Shown here: piece after piece, positions 17,305 through 26,396 of the stretch
Layout of the letters: each line of letters opens with the position of its first letter
Numbering within the stretch: position 1 is the stretch's first letter
Assembly (NCBI GenBank): GCA_035638575.1
Contig: DASQZT010000303.1
Location: 10,291 to 74,290 of the forward strand
Reading direction: 5' to 3'
From: DASQZT01 sp035638575
Lineage (GTDB): Bacteria > Acidobacteriota > Terriglobia > Bryobacterales > Bryobacteraceae
Length of the DNA: 64,000 bases
The notes under the pieces: generated by a model
What the model was told of the DNA's origin: nothing
The model's input: only the letters and a program-made list of their open reading frames with translations
The model's database searches: none
Position numbers and translations under genes: made by a program

Positions 17305-17643
17305 GCCCCCCCGCCGTTCTCATCGGCTCTTTCTGAAGGAACGTTAAGTGGTCGCCCCAACTCCTGAATCCCGCTAGCCCGTTGATTACAATGCCCTTAC
17401 TCCCCACACCCCAAAATCCCGCCTCCCCCGAAAACCCCGGTCACAGCCTTTCGCACTTTATTTTCAGACATCCTGGTATTAAAAACAAACCACTTGCGCC
17501 CGCCCCGCCCATCCAGCCGGCCGGATCCTCCCATCCAGGGTCGTAGCCTGGAAGAGGAGGGACTCGAGCAGTTCACCCCCTGCCGAAATTTGGTTCCGCT
17601 GGTCTGAAACCAGCCTCCAATTTGGCTTTGCTGGTCAAAAATT
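17305..17643. other. Intergenic stretch with short direct repeats
   Basis: No gene is recognised in these 339 bases. Near its end ATTTGGTTCCGCTGGTC (17588-17604) is repeated as ATTTGGCTTTGCTGGTC (17620-17636). A small hairpin, GCTGGT-CTGAA-ACCAGC (17598-17614), lies across the first copy. This could be a regulatory region of the following gene; no clear promoter boxes were found. Confidence 0.4.
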
Positions 17644-18384
17644 ATGGCATCACTCAAGCAAATCGAGGCCAATCGTCGCAACGCGCTTCTGTCGACTGGC
17701 CCCAAAACTCCCGAGGGAAAGGCCGCCGTTAGCCTCAACTCCCTGCGTCACGGCCTTCGCGCCCGCCGGGTCGTCCTCCCCGGCGAAAACCCCGAGGAAT
17801 TTCAGCAGCTTTGCGATGGCCTGGAAGCCGAATGGCAGCCCGAAACCCCCTCCGAGCGCTTCTATCTCGAACAGATGGCCATCAACCACTGGAAACTTGC
17901 CCGCATGGATGCCGCCGAGGAAAACGTCTACCGGCAGAAGCTCGAGGCCCAGCCTGAGGTCCTCCTCCTCGACCGCCTCTGGCAGGCTCAAAACCGCATG
18001 GAGCGCTCCTTTGCCCGGGCCATGCGCGAGCTTATCCGCCTCCAGGAGTTCCGGCTCAAATGCTGCCCCCAGGATGTCACCGTGCACTGGATCGAACCTC
18101 CGCCTAAGGACGTTCCGCCGCCGCTGCCCCCGGCCGTCCCGCCACCCGAGCCACCCGTCCCGGAGACCGGCTGCAAACCCCCGGAATCCGAAACCGGGCC
18201 GCTCCCGCACCCCGATCTCGAACCCGGCCCGCGGCCTGCCGAGCCGCGGCCGTACTCGCGCTGTGGCGAGCAAGGGAGCGCTTCCCCCACCGCTCCCGAA
18301 ATCCTCCCGACAAACCCAATTGGTCCGGTTACTTCTCCCGCTACCCCACCCGCCGGCTTTTGTGATAGGCTTACTTCCATCTAG
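17644..18384 (+). CDS. Unknown protein with STGPKTPEGK motif and proline-rich tail
   Basis: A 246-residue soluble protein. The N-terminal part (ASLKQIEANRRNALLSTGPK, then TPEGKAAVSLNSLRHGL) is a pattern I have seen in many paralogous hypothetical proteins of acidobacteria and planctomycetes; its function is not known to me. Residues 60-150 are helical and charged. From about residue 155 the chain becomes proline-rich and probably disordered (PPPLPPAVPPPEPPVPE). There is no signal peptide. The neighbours give no clear clue: a membrane pseudogene before it and pyruvate:ferredoxin oxidoreductase after it. A nucleic-acid role is only a guess from the basic N-terminus. Confidence 0.7.
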   Translation: MASLKQIEANRRNALLSTGPKTPEGKAAVSLNSLRHGLRARRVVLPGENPEEFQQLCDGLEAEWQPETPSERFYLEQMAINHWKLARMDAAEENVYRQKLEAQPEVLLLDRLWQAQNRMERSFARAMRELIRLQEFRLKCCPQDVTVHWIEPPPKDVPPPLPPAVPPPEPPVPETGCKPPESETGPLPHPDLEPGPRPAEPRPYSRCGEQGSASPTAPEILPTNPIGPVTSPATPPAGFCDRLTSI

Positions 18385-18443
18385 AGATTTGGGTCTTTTT
18401 TTAGGGACCCAGGCTGTTGGCGTCGGGTAACCAAGGAGGGGAA

Positions 18444-20492
18444 ATGAGTTCGGTCCTCATCGGGGCGCCGTCCAAAACCTACCCGTCTCTTCACGAGGCG
18501 GAAATCAAACCACAGTTCCCGGGTATTCCTACCACGTCTGACGGCGCTGGTACCGTGGTGTGGGTTGAGACTCACATCACACAGGGTGCTTGTGCGTATC
18601 CCATTACGTCGTCCACTACCATGGGCGGCGGCTACCAGGTCGAGGTCGCCAACGGCGGGAAAAACCTGTGGGGCGACGAGCTGGCCTTCATCGAACCGGA
18701 GTCCGAGCATAGCGCCGCCACCACCTGCGAAGGCTTCGCCGTCGCCGGCGGACGCGTCACCAACTTTACTTCCGGCCAGGGCCTCATCCTCATGAAGGAG
18801 GTGCTTTACACCATCTCCGGCAAGCGCCTGCCCATTGTCTTCCACATCGGCGCCCGCGCGCTCACCTCGCAATCGCTCAACGTCCACGCCGGCCATGACG
18901 ACGTCTACGGCGTCGCCGACTGCGGCTGGGGCGTGCTCTACGCCCGCAATGCCCAGGAGTCCGGCGATTATGCGCTCATCTGCCGCCGCATCGCCGAGGA
19001 AACCGAAACGCCGTTCCTCAACGTGCAGGACGGCTTCCTCACCACCCACACCATCGAGAATGTCCGCCTCCCCGAGCCCGACCTGATGCGCCTGTTCGTC
19101 GGCAGTCCCGCCGAGCACATCCGCAACCTGATGGATCCCCAGATCCCCCTCATGTCCGGCGTCGTGCAGAACCAGGACAGCTACATGAAGGGCAAGATCG
19201 CCCAGCGCCGCTTCTACGACCGCGTCCTGCCCGCCGTCAAAAGCGCCATGCAGGAGTTCTACCGGCTCACCGGCCGCCGCTACGACGTCGTCATGCCCTA
19301 CCGCCTCGACGACGCCGATTACGCCATCGTCGGCTCCGGCTGCATGATGGAGACCGCCGAAGCCGCCGTCGATTACATGCGCGAACGCCTCGGCCTCAAG
19401 GTCGGCCTTCTGCACCTCACCTGCTTCCGCCCCTTCCCCTCCGTCGAGGTCGTCCGCGCCCTGCGGCACGTCAAGGCCATCGCCGTCATCGAGCGCCTCG
19501 ATATCCCCATGATGCAGGCCAACCCGCAGCTCGCCGAGCTCAAGGCCTCCTTTGCCGACGCCATGGCCGGCACTCACGGATATCCGCACGTCGCCAAAAT
19601 GCCGCGCTTCACCGGCGGCTCCGCGGGCCTCGGAAGCCGCGACGTCCGCGCCGGCGATTTCATCGCCATGGTCGAGAACATGCGCAGCCCCCAGCCGCGC
19701 CATTACTTCACCGTCGGCATCAAGCACGAGACCGCCCTCTCGGTCACCGTCGATCCCGACGTGCGCACGCCCGGATCGTTCTCCATGCGCGGCCACTCCG
19801 TCGGCGGCTACGGATCGGTCACCACCAACAAGGTAATCGCCACCATTGCCGGCGAAGTCTTCGGCATGGACGTCCAGGCCTACCCCAAGTACGGCTCGGA
19901 GAAAAAGGGCCTGCCCACCACCTATTACCTCACCATCGCCCGGGAACATGTCCGCGTGCATTCGGAGCTGGAGCAGGTGGAGTTCGTGGCCCTCAACGAC
20001 GTCAACGCCTTCAACCTGGAGAACCCCCTGGCCGGCCTCTCCGAGGGCGGCATGGTCTTCGTGCAAAGCCAGAAAACCGATCCCGCCGAGGTCTGGGCAT
20101 CCGTCCCCGCGTGGGCGCGCAAAACCATGAGCGACAAAAACGCGCGCCTCTTCGCCCTCGATACCGTCCTCATCGCCCAGCAGGTCTCCTCCCGCGCCGA
20201 CCTGGTCCAGCGCATGCAGGGCATCGTGCTCCTCGGCATCTTCCTCCGCGTCACGCCGTTCCAGACCGAGCTCGCGCTCAGCGAGGAAGAGGTATTCCGC
20301 GGCGTCGAAAAGTCCCTGCGCAAGTATTTCGGAAAACGCGGCGACCGCGTCGTGCAGGACAACCTGGAGGCCGTCCGCCGCGGCTATCACGAGGCCATCG
20401 AGGTGCCCCGCCACGTGATGCTCTCCACCGAGGCGGCCGACCGCGCCAACGCGGCCCTGCGGGTGATGGCATCGGGAGGTGGCAGCGTATGA
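18444..20492 (+). CDS. Pyruvate:ferredoxin oxidoreductase, alpha/gamma part
   Basis: A 682-residue protein carrying the pyrimidine-binding and gamma domains of 2-oxoacid:ferredoxin oxidoreductase. ACAYPITSSTTMGG is the conserved YPIT loop that contacts the substrate and thiamine diphosphate. SGQGLILMKEVLYTISGKRL and the gamma-domain segment TVGIKHETALSV follow, then MRGHSVGGYGSVTTNK. The start is the ATG at 18444 with AAGGAGG upstream; a small hairpin (TGGGTC/GACCCA, 18390-18411) lies just before it. The stop overlaps the next start as ATGA. Together the two genes total about 1210 residues, close to a single-chain PFOR, so this looks like a gene split between the IV and V domains. It would oxidise pyruvate to acetyl-CoA with ferredoxin, or run in reverse. 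Confidence 0.92.
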   Translation: MSSVLIGAPSKTYPSLHEAEIKPQFPGIPTTSDGAGTVVWVETHITQGACAYPITSSTTMGGGYQVEVANGGKNLWGDELAFIEPESEHSAATTCEGFAVAGGRVTNFTSGQGLILMKEVLYTISGKRLPIVFHIGARALTSQSLNVHAGHDDVYGVADCGWGVLYARNAQESGDYALICRRIAEETETPFLNVQDGFLTTHTIENVRLPEPDLMRLFVGSPAEHIRNLMDPQIPLMSGVVQNQDSYMKGKIAQRRFYDRVLPAVKSAMQEFYRLTGRRYDVVMPYRLDDADYAIVGSGCMMETAEAAVDYMRERLGLKVGLLHLTCFRPFPSVEVVRALRHVKAIAVIERLDIPMMQANPQLAELKASFADAMAGTHGYPHVAKMPRFTGGSAGLGSRDVRAGDFIAMVENMRSPQPRHYFTVGIKHETALSVTVDPDVRTPGSFSMRGHSVGGYGSVTTNKVIATIAGEVFGMDVQAYPKYGSEKKGLPTTYYLTIAREHVRVHSELEQVEFVALNDVNAFNLENPLAGLSEGGMVFVQSQKTDPAEVWASVPAWARKTMSDKNARLFALDTVLIAQQVSSRADLVQRMQGIVLLGIFLRVTPFQTELALSEEEVFRGVEKSLRKYFGKRGDRVVQDNLEAVRRGYHEAIEVPRHVMLSTEAADRANAALRVMASGGGSV

Positions 20493-22078
20493 CAGAGCTT
20501 ATGCCATTCGAGGCGCGCTACGAAGACATCCGCGCCAACGTAGTGGATATCGCCGACTTCAACGACCGCGTGGTCGGCGCATATAACAGCGGCCTCGCCG
20601 AAAGGGGACTCCCGGCCGACGACCAGTCGGCCCGCTCGATTGTTCCCGCCGGCACCGGCGCCCTCCGCGACTTCAGCTACATCGCTCCTGACATCCCCGA
20701 ATTCATCGGCGTCAATTGCGTGGGCTGCATGGAGTGCGTCACCGAGTGCCCCGATACCGCCATCCTCGGCAAAGTCGCCGAGCCCGCCACGCTCGAGGAA
20801 CACCTCGCCGGCATCGCCGATGAAACCCTGCGGAAATCGATGGCCGAGCAGTGGTCCCTGACCAATAAGTACTTCAACGTTCCCGAGAAGAAGGGCGTGG
20901 GCGGAGGCAAGTTCGGCATCTTCATCGATCCCACCAAGTGCAAAGGCTGCGCCGAGTGCGTGGACGCCTGCGGCGACCACGACGCCCTCCGCATGGTCCG
21001 CAAGAACGACGACAACATGCAGTGGTACCGCACGGCCTGGAACATGTACAAGGCCATGCCCGAGACGCCCGCCAAGTTCATCAACGAGAAGGCCCTCGCC
21101 GACATGATGCTCACCGAGCGCTCCCTGCTGTACGTCGGCGGCGCCGGCTCCTGCATGGGCTGCGGCGAAGCCACCGCGCTGCGCATGATGCTCGCCGCCA
21201 CCGGCTTCGTCTACGGCCAGGAAAACATCGGCATCGTGGCGGCCACCGGCTGCAACACCGTCTATACCTCCACCTATCCCTACAATCCGTACCGCGTCTC
21301 GTGGACCAACTCGCTGTTCGAGAACGCGCCCGCCGACGCTATGGGCGTGCGCGCCCGTTGGGACCAGCTTGGCTGGCGCAACAAGCGGCTCTGGATCATC
21401 GGCGGCGATGGCGCCATGAACGACATCGGCTTCCAGTCCCTCTCCCGCATGATGGCCTCCGGCGCCGACATCAAGGTCCTCGTGCTCGATACCCAGGTCT
21501 ACTCCAACACCGGCGGACAGGCTTCCACCAGTTCCTTCAAAGGCCAGGACGCCAAGATGAGCTACCACGGCTCCGCCATCTCCGGTAAGAAGGAGAACCG
21601 CAAGGAGCTGGCCAACATCTGCATGATGCACAAGGACGTCTACGTGGCCCAGACCACCTGCGCCCACATGAACCATTTCTTCAAAGCGGTCCTCGAGGCC
21701 AACCAGTTCCCCGGGCCGGCCATTGTCAACGTGTTCACCACCTGCCAGCCCGAGCACGGCGTCGGCGACAACATGGCCGAGCACCAGGCCAAGCTGGCCG
21801 CCGATTCGCGCAGCTTCCCGGTCTTCATCTACGATCCCCGCAAGGGCTCGCGCTTCAAGGAGCGCCTCTCCCTCGTGGGCAATCCCAACGTGAAGGACGA
21901 CTGGTACGTCCATCCCAAAACCGGCGAACAGATCGACTTCTGTTATTTCGCGCGCACCGAGGGCCGGTTTGCCAAACACTTCGACAAGGAAGGCAAAGCT
22001 TCGCCGACGCTGCTTGCCACGCAGCAGGAGCGGCTCGAGAACTGGCATCTTCTCCAGGAGCTGGCTGGAATCCGATAG
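20489..22078 (+). CDS. Pyruvate:ferredoxin oxidoreductase, ferredoxin/beta (TPP) part
   Basis: A 529-residue protein completing the oxidoreductase. The N-terminal region has two 4Fe-4S motifs, CVGCMECVTECP and CKGCAECVDACGD; the second lacks the usual final proline. GSCMGCGEATALRMM provides Cys for the proximal cluster. The thiamine diphosphate-binding beta domain follows with IIGGDGAMNDIGFQSLSR and DTQVYSNTGGQASTSS. The C-terminal region contains EHGVGDNMAEHQAKLA and the FPVFIYDPRKGSR segment seen in single-chain enzymes. The ATG at 20489 overlaps the upstream stop, so the two chains are translationally coupled. Electrons leave through ferredoxin. I cannot exclude another 2-oxoacid as substrate, but the similarity to PFOR domains I-VI in order makes pyruvate most likely. 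Confidence 0.93.
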   Translation: MTELMPFEARYEDIRANVVDIADFNDRVVGAYNSGLAERGLPADDQSARSIVPAGTGALRDFSYIAPDIPEFIGVNCVGCMECVTECPDTAILGKVAEPATLEEHLAGIADETLRKSMAEQWSLTNKYFNVPEKKGVGGGKFGIFIDPTKCKGCAECVDACGDHDALRMVRKNDDNMQWYRTAWNMYKAMPETPAKFINEKALADMMLTERSLLYVGGAGSCMGCGEATALRMMLAATGFVYGQENIGIVAATGCNTVYTSTYPYNPYRVSWTNSLFENAPADAMGVRARWDQLGWRNKRLWIIGGDGAMNDIGFQSLSRMMASGADIKVLVLDTQVYSNTGGQASTSSFKGQDAKMSYHGSAISGKKENRKELANICMMHKDVYVAQTTCAHMNHFFKAVLEANQFPGPAIVNVFTTCQPEHGVGDNMAEHQAKLAADSRSFPVFIYDPRKGSRFKERLSLVGNPNVKDDWYVHPKTGEQIDFCYFARTEGRFAKHFDKEGKASPTLLATQQERLENWHLLQELAGIR

Positions 22079-22093
22079 AGCGGGAGGAACGGC

Positions 22094-22351
22094 GTGATAC
22101 CGATCGACGATCTCGACCAGGCTGTCGAAGACCTTCGAAAGATGGGGTTCGAAGCCTGCCACGAATTCGTATACGGCCCTCGTGGGTGCCTCGAGGGCCT
22201 CGACGTCGGCGAGGATTTCTTTCCGGTCTGGGAGCTGATGCTTCCCGAGAACCAGGACGATCTCGCCAGGGCCGATTTTGAAGCTATCAAGGCGCGCCGC
22301 GGTCCCGATTGGTCCGCCGAGCGGCCCAAACAAAAGGCGGCCGCGGTGTAA
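22094..22351 (+). CDS. Small acidic hypothetical protein downstream of PFOR
   Basis: An 85-residue soluble protein from a GTG at 22094 that has GGGAGG a few bases upstream. It is acidic, with one central hydrophobic patch (DFFPVWELMLPENQDD) and two Cys residues. I do not recognise a family. It follows the PFOR beta gene by 15 bases and its stop overlaps the next start (TAATG), so it is probably in the same transcript. A link to PFOR assembly or to the anti-sigma-like protein is only positional. Confidence 0.6.
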   Translation: MIPIDDLDQAVEDLRKMGFEACHEFVYGPRGCLEGLDVGEDFFPVWELMLPENQDDLARADFEAIKARRGPDWSAERPKQKAAAV

Positions 22352-22593
22352 TGCTGAACTGCCGCCAATGCCTGTCGTCGCTGTGCGACTACCTCGATGG
22401 CGAGTTGAACTCCGGCGTGCGCGCCGAATTCGACGAGCATCTGGGCAAGTGCCGTAAGTGTCTCATCCTCTGCCAGACCACGCAACTGACGGTGCGCCTT
22501 TGCCGGGACATGTGTACCGCGCGGGTTCCCGAGGAAGTGGAATCCCGCCTGATGGCGGTCCTTCACACCCGGATGGTGGCCCGCCGCCGCTGA
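22351..22593 (+). CDS. Small zinc-finger (anti-sigma-type, zf-HC2-like) protein
   Basis: An 80-residue protein beginning MLNCRQCLSSLCDYLDGELN and continuing FDEHLGKCRKCLILCQTTQL. The Cys-x2-Cys pair, the YLDGEL and the 'His-x3-Cys-x2-Cys' pattern match the putative zinc-finger domain of anti-sigma factors. It lacks the membrane helix of full anti-sigma factors, and no sigma factor gene is adjacent, so it could be a free-standing regulator. The start is the ATG at 22351, which overlaps the preceding stop; the longer frame from 22309 is inside the upstream gene. Confidence 0.72.
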   Translation: MLNCRQCLSSLCDYLDGELNSGVRAEFDEHLGKCRKCLILCQTTQLTVRLCRDMCTARVPEEVESRLMAVLHTRMVARRR

Positions 22594-22596
22594 TTC

Positions 22597-22657
22597 TGTG
22601 GGGCAGGTTGGCAACCTGCGGCGGGTTGTCAACCCGCCAGGCGAGCGAAGCTCGCTC
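22597..22657. repeat. Three-hairpin intergenic repeat, copy 2
   Basis: Second copy of the element at 2449-2508. Here all three hairpins are well formed: CAGGTTG-G-CAACCTG, GGCGGGTTG-T-CAACCCGCC, and GCGAGC-GAA-GCTCGC. It lies between convergent genes, so it may serve as a bidirectional terminator or processing site. Confidence 0.82.
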
Positions 22658-22667
22658 TTGTGATTTC

Positions 22668-25600
22668 CTACTTCGGGCAAGTCCTCTGATACGGCTCGCC
22701 GGGGACGTAGTGGGCCCATTCTTCCTTGGTCAAGGCGCCGTCCACGCGGCCGCACAGTTCCTTGAGCAGGCCCGGGAACTTCCACTTGTTCACCGAAACG
22801 CCCCGGCGCGTGACCACCGCCACCGAGCCGTCCGGCGCCATCGAGAGCGCGAAGATCGGCCAGCCCGGACTGAAGCGGCATAGCTCCTTGCCGTCTTTGA
22901 TGCTCCACACGCGAACCGGGCGGTCGGCGCCGGCCGTCACCACGCTCGACGAATCGGCGCTGAACGCCAGCAACGGCAGGTTGCCCGGAAGGTTCAGGAC
23001 CTGCGCCTGCTGCATGTCCGGCCAGCGCCACAGCGTCACGGTGCCGGTCTCCGGCCCCCGCGTGGTCTTCTTCCCGCCGTCCACCGGCGAGGTTCCGGCG
23101 GCAATCGCCAGCATGGCTCCGTCCGGACTGAACCGCAGGGCTCCGGCGTACGGTTGGCCGATGCCTGCGAGATCGGCGGCCGAGTGGTTCCCCAGGTCGA
23201 ACCGCTTCAGCCGCCCGGAGTAAGAAAGGACGATGCTTTGACTGTCCGGAGTAAACGCGAACGCCACCACGTCGGCGGCGAAATCCAGCTCCCCGGCCAC
23301 CTTGCAGGTGTGCCCGTCCCACACCTTGATGCCCGTGCTCGCAGCGGGCTTTCCCGGAGCGTGCCACGGCTTCAGAAACGCCGCCAGGTACCGGCCGTCG
23401 GGACTGAAGGTGAACCCGGGGTTTGCCAGGTACCGCTCCGGCAGCTCCACCGTGCACATCCGGTCTCCCACGCTGCCGTTGGCGAAGCCGGATATGCCCC
23501 ACGAGAACCTGGCGGCGCTCTGCGCGGCTCCCGGCAGTTGGCGGGACTCGAAGATGCGCTGGTTGTCGGGACTGATGGCGATCGGCTGCGGCACCGAGCC
23601 CGTCGTTTCGATCCGCGGCCCGCCCTTCATCTCTACCACCACGTTCCCGCTGTCCGCCTCCAGAACCGCCAGGGTGCCGTCCGGCGAGAACTCGGCCGAG
23701 CGGACGAAGTCCACCGGGACCGCCACGTTGCTTTCCAACGAATAGCGCTGCGGCTTTTCGTCCGAGCCAATCACCAGCAGCTCGCTTTCATCCGGCGCGA
23801 TGCTGATCGTGGACACCGGCGCCGATACCACCAGCCTCGCCACTTGCGACCCGCCCCTGGTGTCCCACACCTTCACCGCGCCGTCGGCGCCCCCCACGGC
23901 CAGCAGATTCTGGCTGCCCGGGATCAGGGCCCGCGGCTCGGAGGAGATCTGCAGCACCGGGCTGGTGGTGTCCGCGCTCCATGCCCACACGCTTCCGGCC
24001 GCATCCGCAAAGTAGAAATCGTGCTGGTCCGGCTGGGCCGCCGACACGGTGAGGATCTTGGCGTCCACCCACACCGGCGACCGCAGCCCGCGGAACACGT
24101 CGTACACCAGCAGCTCTTGCCCCTCCGCCAGGGCGATGCGGCTGCCGTTGGCGTTCAGGGCGATGCCGTTGATGGTCGAGACTCCGTCCGGCAGCCGGGG
24201 CAGCCACTGCCGCGCGCTCGCCTTGCCGGGGTCCAGCTTCCAGACCGTGACCTGCGGCTCCTGGGGCTTGTCCGCGCTGGCCGGCAGCAGGGAAGCGCAA
24301 GCCAGCGTCGTCCCGTCCGGCGTCGAAGCGATCGCGCTCACCAGCGTCCCGCACGAAAACGTCTGCGGCTGGCCGCCGGCCTTTCCCCACGGCCACGCCC
24401 ACAGCTTGCCCTCCGCCGTGAGGGTGACCAGGAGCGGCCCCGCGAACTGCAGGACTTCGATGGCGGTATCGTGATGCAGGCGGCCCTTCACCTCGCCGGT
24501 CTTGAAGTCCATCAGCAGCGCATCGTTGCCGCTGGCGGCTGCGATCAGCGTTCCATCCGGGCTGTAGGCCGCCAGACTGGTCTTCAGCGCCTGTCCGGGC
24601 AAGCCGCCCTTCAACTGCGGCAGCATCGACAGTGCGTCGGCCATGATGGTGAGCGCTTGCGGATTCTCGTCGCGGCGGTAGCTCTCCGCCGCCAGCAGCG
24701 CGCTCACGTTCAGCAGGCCGTCGCTCTGCGACGCGATCGCGGCCTCGGCGGCCAGCAACTGCGCCGTGGCCAGCCGCGACTTCGCGCGCACTTGCATGTA
24801 GCCGAACCCGCTGAAGCCCGCCACCGCCAGCGCCAGGAAGGCCAGGATGTACGCCGCCCGCTTGCGCGCCTGGCTGCGCTCGACGTTGGCCTTGGCTTCC
24901 GCGTCGCGGCGCGCCTCGCCGATTTTCCGCTCCTCCTCCGCCTGGCGTTCCTGCTCCCGGCTCCGCAGCTCCTCGTCGCGGCGCGCGCGGCTGGCGTTGA
25001 GCAGCGCCTCGGCCTGCTCGAACGCCGGATGGTAGCGCACGGCCCAGTAGAGGTTGGGCTGGCGCTCGGTCCACCATTCCAGCGCGCGGGCCAGCATCGC
25101 GTCCCGCAGGTAGTCGTCGGGCGCGCGGTTGGCCAGCTGGAGATAGATGTGGCGCGACTCTTCCTCTTCGTCCGCCCACTCGTTGGCCAGCGTGTCCCAC
25201 TTGCGCAGCAGGCATTCGTGGGTCACATCGATGACCGTGCCCTCCTCCAGCGGGCCCTCGAAGGGTGTCAGGAAGGTGCGCCCGCGCCCGCGGAAGCAAT
25301 CGATGACCGCGGACACCTCCGCCAGCGTGGCCCCGGAAACGCGGCACAAGTCCACCACCGAGGTCGGATGCCTCACCTCGCCGCCCTTGTCGTCGCGGTT
25401 CCTCAGCCGCTGGAACATGCGCTTGATCACCGTGGCGCCGCCGCGGCTCAGCGGGATGGCCTCCTGGCAGGCTTCCGTGGCATGCAGCGAGAGCGCCTTC
25501 TGGATGGTCCCGATGGCCACGTAATCCGCTTCGGAGATCTCCGTGTCCCATTTGTGGTGGCCCTGCCAGTATTGCCACGTGCGCATCAGGGCGTGCTGCA

Positions 25601-26396
25601 GCAGCGGCAACTGGTCCGGGTCCTCGCCGGTGTCGTTCAGCAACCGCTGAACCAGCAGCGGGGCGATGCGCGCGCCGGCCAGGCCGATGGGCCCCTCGAT
25701 GGTCTGGCGCAGCAGGTCGCGCGTCATCCGCGGGACCAGGTACTGGGCGCGGTTCATGATCTCCGCGAGCTGGCCGAACTGCGCGCACTCGCCCAGGTAG
25801 TCCGACCGCATGGTGATGGCGCAGTACACCGACGCCCCCGGTTCGGCGGCCTGCTCGTGCGCCATGCTGGTCAGCAGCAGGCAGACAAAGGCGGCCTTCT
25901 CGTCGTAGTCCGCGACCGCGCTTTCCAGGCGCGCCGAGAAGCGGAACAGCTCTTCGAACTGGTCGGCCAGGATGAGGACGTTCGAGCGCATGCGCGGCGT
26001 CGTCCGGAAGCACTTGCGAATGCCGCTGAGGACCGAGAGAGGGTCGCTCCGCAGATCGTCGCGGCTCGTGTCTTCGCACAACCCGGCCGCTTGCAGCGCG
26101 TCCAGCAGGTTGCCCACGGGATCGTTGCCGGGCCGCATGACGACGAAGGTCCAGCGCTCTCCGGCGCCGGCCAGCAGGCCCGCCTTCAGCGCCGGCAGGA
26201 CTCCCGCGCGCACCAGCGACGATTTGCCGCTTCCGGAGTTGCCCAGCACCGCCGCGAACCGGTGGCGCGCCAGGGTGGCGATCACCTCGGCGCTCTGCCC
26301 CTCGCGCCCGAAGAACAGGTCCACCTCCGATTCCTCGAAGGGCCGCAGCCCCGGAAACGGCTGCATCGTATCCTGCCCGGCCACGCCCGCCGTCAT
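22668..26396 (-). CDS. nSTAND-type ATPase with membrane helix and WD40-repeat sensor region
   Basis: A 1242-residue STAND protein. Residues 12-60 read FPGLRPFEESEVDLFFGREG and GNSGSGKSS, the novel-STAND (nSTAND1) opening with Walker A. ILADQFEELFRF at about 142-153 is Walker B with the sensor-like Glu pair. A helical region and a basic, charged coiled coil lead to one membrane helix (about residues 512-536, YILAFLALAVAGFSGFGYMQ). The rest, about 560-1242, consists of WD40 propeller blades (YSPDGTLIAAAS, FSPDGRYLAAF and similar). STAND NTPases bind a trigger through such repeats, oligomerise and switch on an effector. The ATG at 26396 overlaps the stop of the upstream TIR gene (ATGA), so the two are one unit. 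The longer frame to 26558 is rejected. Confidence 0.9.
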   Translation of the reverse strand: MTAGVAGQDTMQPFPGLRPFEESEVDLFFGREGQSAEVIATLARHRFAAVLGNSGSGKSSLVRAGVLPALKAGLLAGAGERWTFVVMRPGNDPVGNLLDALQAAGLCEDTSRDDLRSDPLSVLSGIRKCFRTTPRMRSNVLILADQFEELFRFSARLESAVADYDEKAAFVCLLLTSMAHEQAAEPGASVYCAITMRSDYLGECAQFGQLAEIMNRAQYLVPRMTRDLLRQTIEGPIGLAGARIAPLLVQRLLNDTGEDPDQLPLLQHALMRTWQYWQGHHKWDTEISEADYVAIGTIQKALSLHATEACQEAIPLSRGGATVIKRMFQRLRNRDDKGGEVRHPTSVVDLCRVSGATLAEVSAVIDCFRGRGRTFLTPFEGPLEEGTVIDVTHECLLRKWDTLANEWADEEEESRHIYLQLANRAPDDYLRDAMLARALEWWTERQPNLYWAVRYHPAFEQAEALLNASRARRDEELRSREQERQAEEERKIGEARRDAEAKANVERSQARKRAAYILAFLALAVAGFSGFGYMQVRAKSRLATAQLLAAEAAIASQSDGLLNVSALLAAESYRRDENPQALTIMADALSMLPQLKGGLPGQALKTSLAAYSPDGTLIAAASGNDALLMDFKTGEVKGRLHHDTAIEVLQFAGPLLVTLTAEGKLWAWPWGKAGGQPQTFSCGTLVSAIASTPDGTTLACASLLPASADKPQEPQVTVWKLDPGKASARQWLPRLPDGVSTINGIALNANGSRIALAEGQELLVYDVFRGLRSPVWVDAKILTVSAAQPDQHDFYFADAAGSVWAWSADTTSPVLQISSEPRALIPGSQNLLAVGGADGAVKVWDTRGGSQVARLVVSAPVSTISIAPDESELLVIGSDEKPQRYSLESNVAVPVDFVRSAEFSPDGTLAVLEADSGNVVVEMKGGPRIETTGSVPQPIAISPDNQRIFESRQLPGAAQSAARFSWGISGFANGSVGDRMCTVELPERYLANPGFTFSPDGRYLAAFLKPWHAPGKPAASTGIKVWDGHTCKVAGELDFAADVVAFAFTPDSQSIVLSYSGRLKRFDLGNHSAADLAGIGQPYAGALRFSPDGAMLAIAAGTSPVDGGKKTTRGPETGTVTLWRWPDMQQAQVLNLPGNLPLLAFSADSSSVVTAGADRPVRVWSIKDGKELCRFSPGWPIFALSMAPDGSVAVVTRRGVSVNKWKFPGLLKELCGRVDGALTKEEWAHYVPGEPYQRTCPK

